NCBI GenBank assembly: GCA_050486105.1
Contig: JBJHCR010000137.1
Coordinates: 1 to 15,709, forward strand
From: JAEXNA01 sp050486105
GTDB taxonomy: Bacteria > Vulcanimicrobiota > Xenobia > Xenobiales > JADMJV01
Length of the DNA stretch: 15,709 nt
Reading direction: 5' to 3'
The notes under the pieces are model-generated. The model was given only the letters and a program-made list of their open reading frames with translations, was not told where the DNA came from and made no database searches. Position 1 is the stretch's first letter, and each line of letters opens with the position of its first letter. The position numbers and the translations under genes were made by a program. Shown here piece after piece: positions 15,706 to 15,709 of the stretch.

Positions 15706-15709
15706 GTCA

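Noticed and set aside
1..15709. CRISPR array, tRNA/rRNA, phage genes, toxin-antitoxin or known defence genes
   Set aside because: I looked on both strands and found no regularly spaced repeats, no tRNA-like cloverleaf and no such protein families.

Overview
The window looks like a piece of a Gram-negative bacterial chromosome, probably from an uncultivated lineage. By eye it has moderately high GC, many GTG/TTG starts and tightly packed operons. It carries a lipoprotein, an exported TPR-PEGA protein and an E. coli-type homodimeric pyruvate dehydrogenase E1. The phylum cannot be fixed from the sequence; the gene mix would fit Myxococcota, Acidobacteriota or similar groups (inference only).

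Region 1 (7675 down to 111, minus strand) is a six-gene run: aceE, aceF and lpdA, which make a complete pyruvate dehydrogenase complex, followed without a break by a RimJ/RimL-like N-acetyltransferase, an exported DA1-like HExxH metallopeptidase and a lipoprotein glutaminyl-peptide cyclotransferase. Gaps are 18, 17 and 26 bp, and two junctions overlap. The tail may therefore be co-transcribed with central metabolism, although its products act on proteins or peptides.

Region 2 (7676-7814) is a 139-bp divergent spacer. It holds a hairpin next to the aceE ribosome binding site and a 12-bp direct repeat whose copies lie 44 bp apart.

Region 3 (7815-12128, plus strand) starts with a 715-residue regulator fusing a degenerate HD-GYP domain, a helical TPR-like middle and a C-terminal winged helix plus BTAD (SARP-type) module. 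Next comes an unrecognised single-pass membrane protein with spaced LFP motifs, then a four-EF-hand calcium-binding protein.

Region 4 (15489 down to 12099, minus strand) encodes an exported TPR-PEGA protein, interrupted by a 10-N assembly gap, then a HAD phosphatase and a membrane-anchored TAXI-type solute-binding-like protein. The last gene overlaps the end of the EF-hand gene tail to tail by 30 bp.

Region 5 (15545-15705) is a 161-bp imperfect palindrome with 18-bp perfect terminal inverted repeats, flanked on both sides by GTCA. I read it as a MITE-like element inserted 55 bp upstream of the TPR gene.

No tRNA, rRNA, CRISPR array, phage module or recognised defence system was seen. The most unusual items are the MITE-like element, the HD-GYP/BTAD regulator with its candidate operators, and the LFP-motif membrane protein next to the EF-hand gene.
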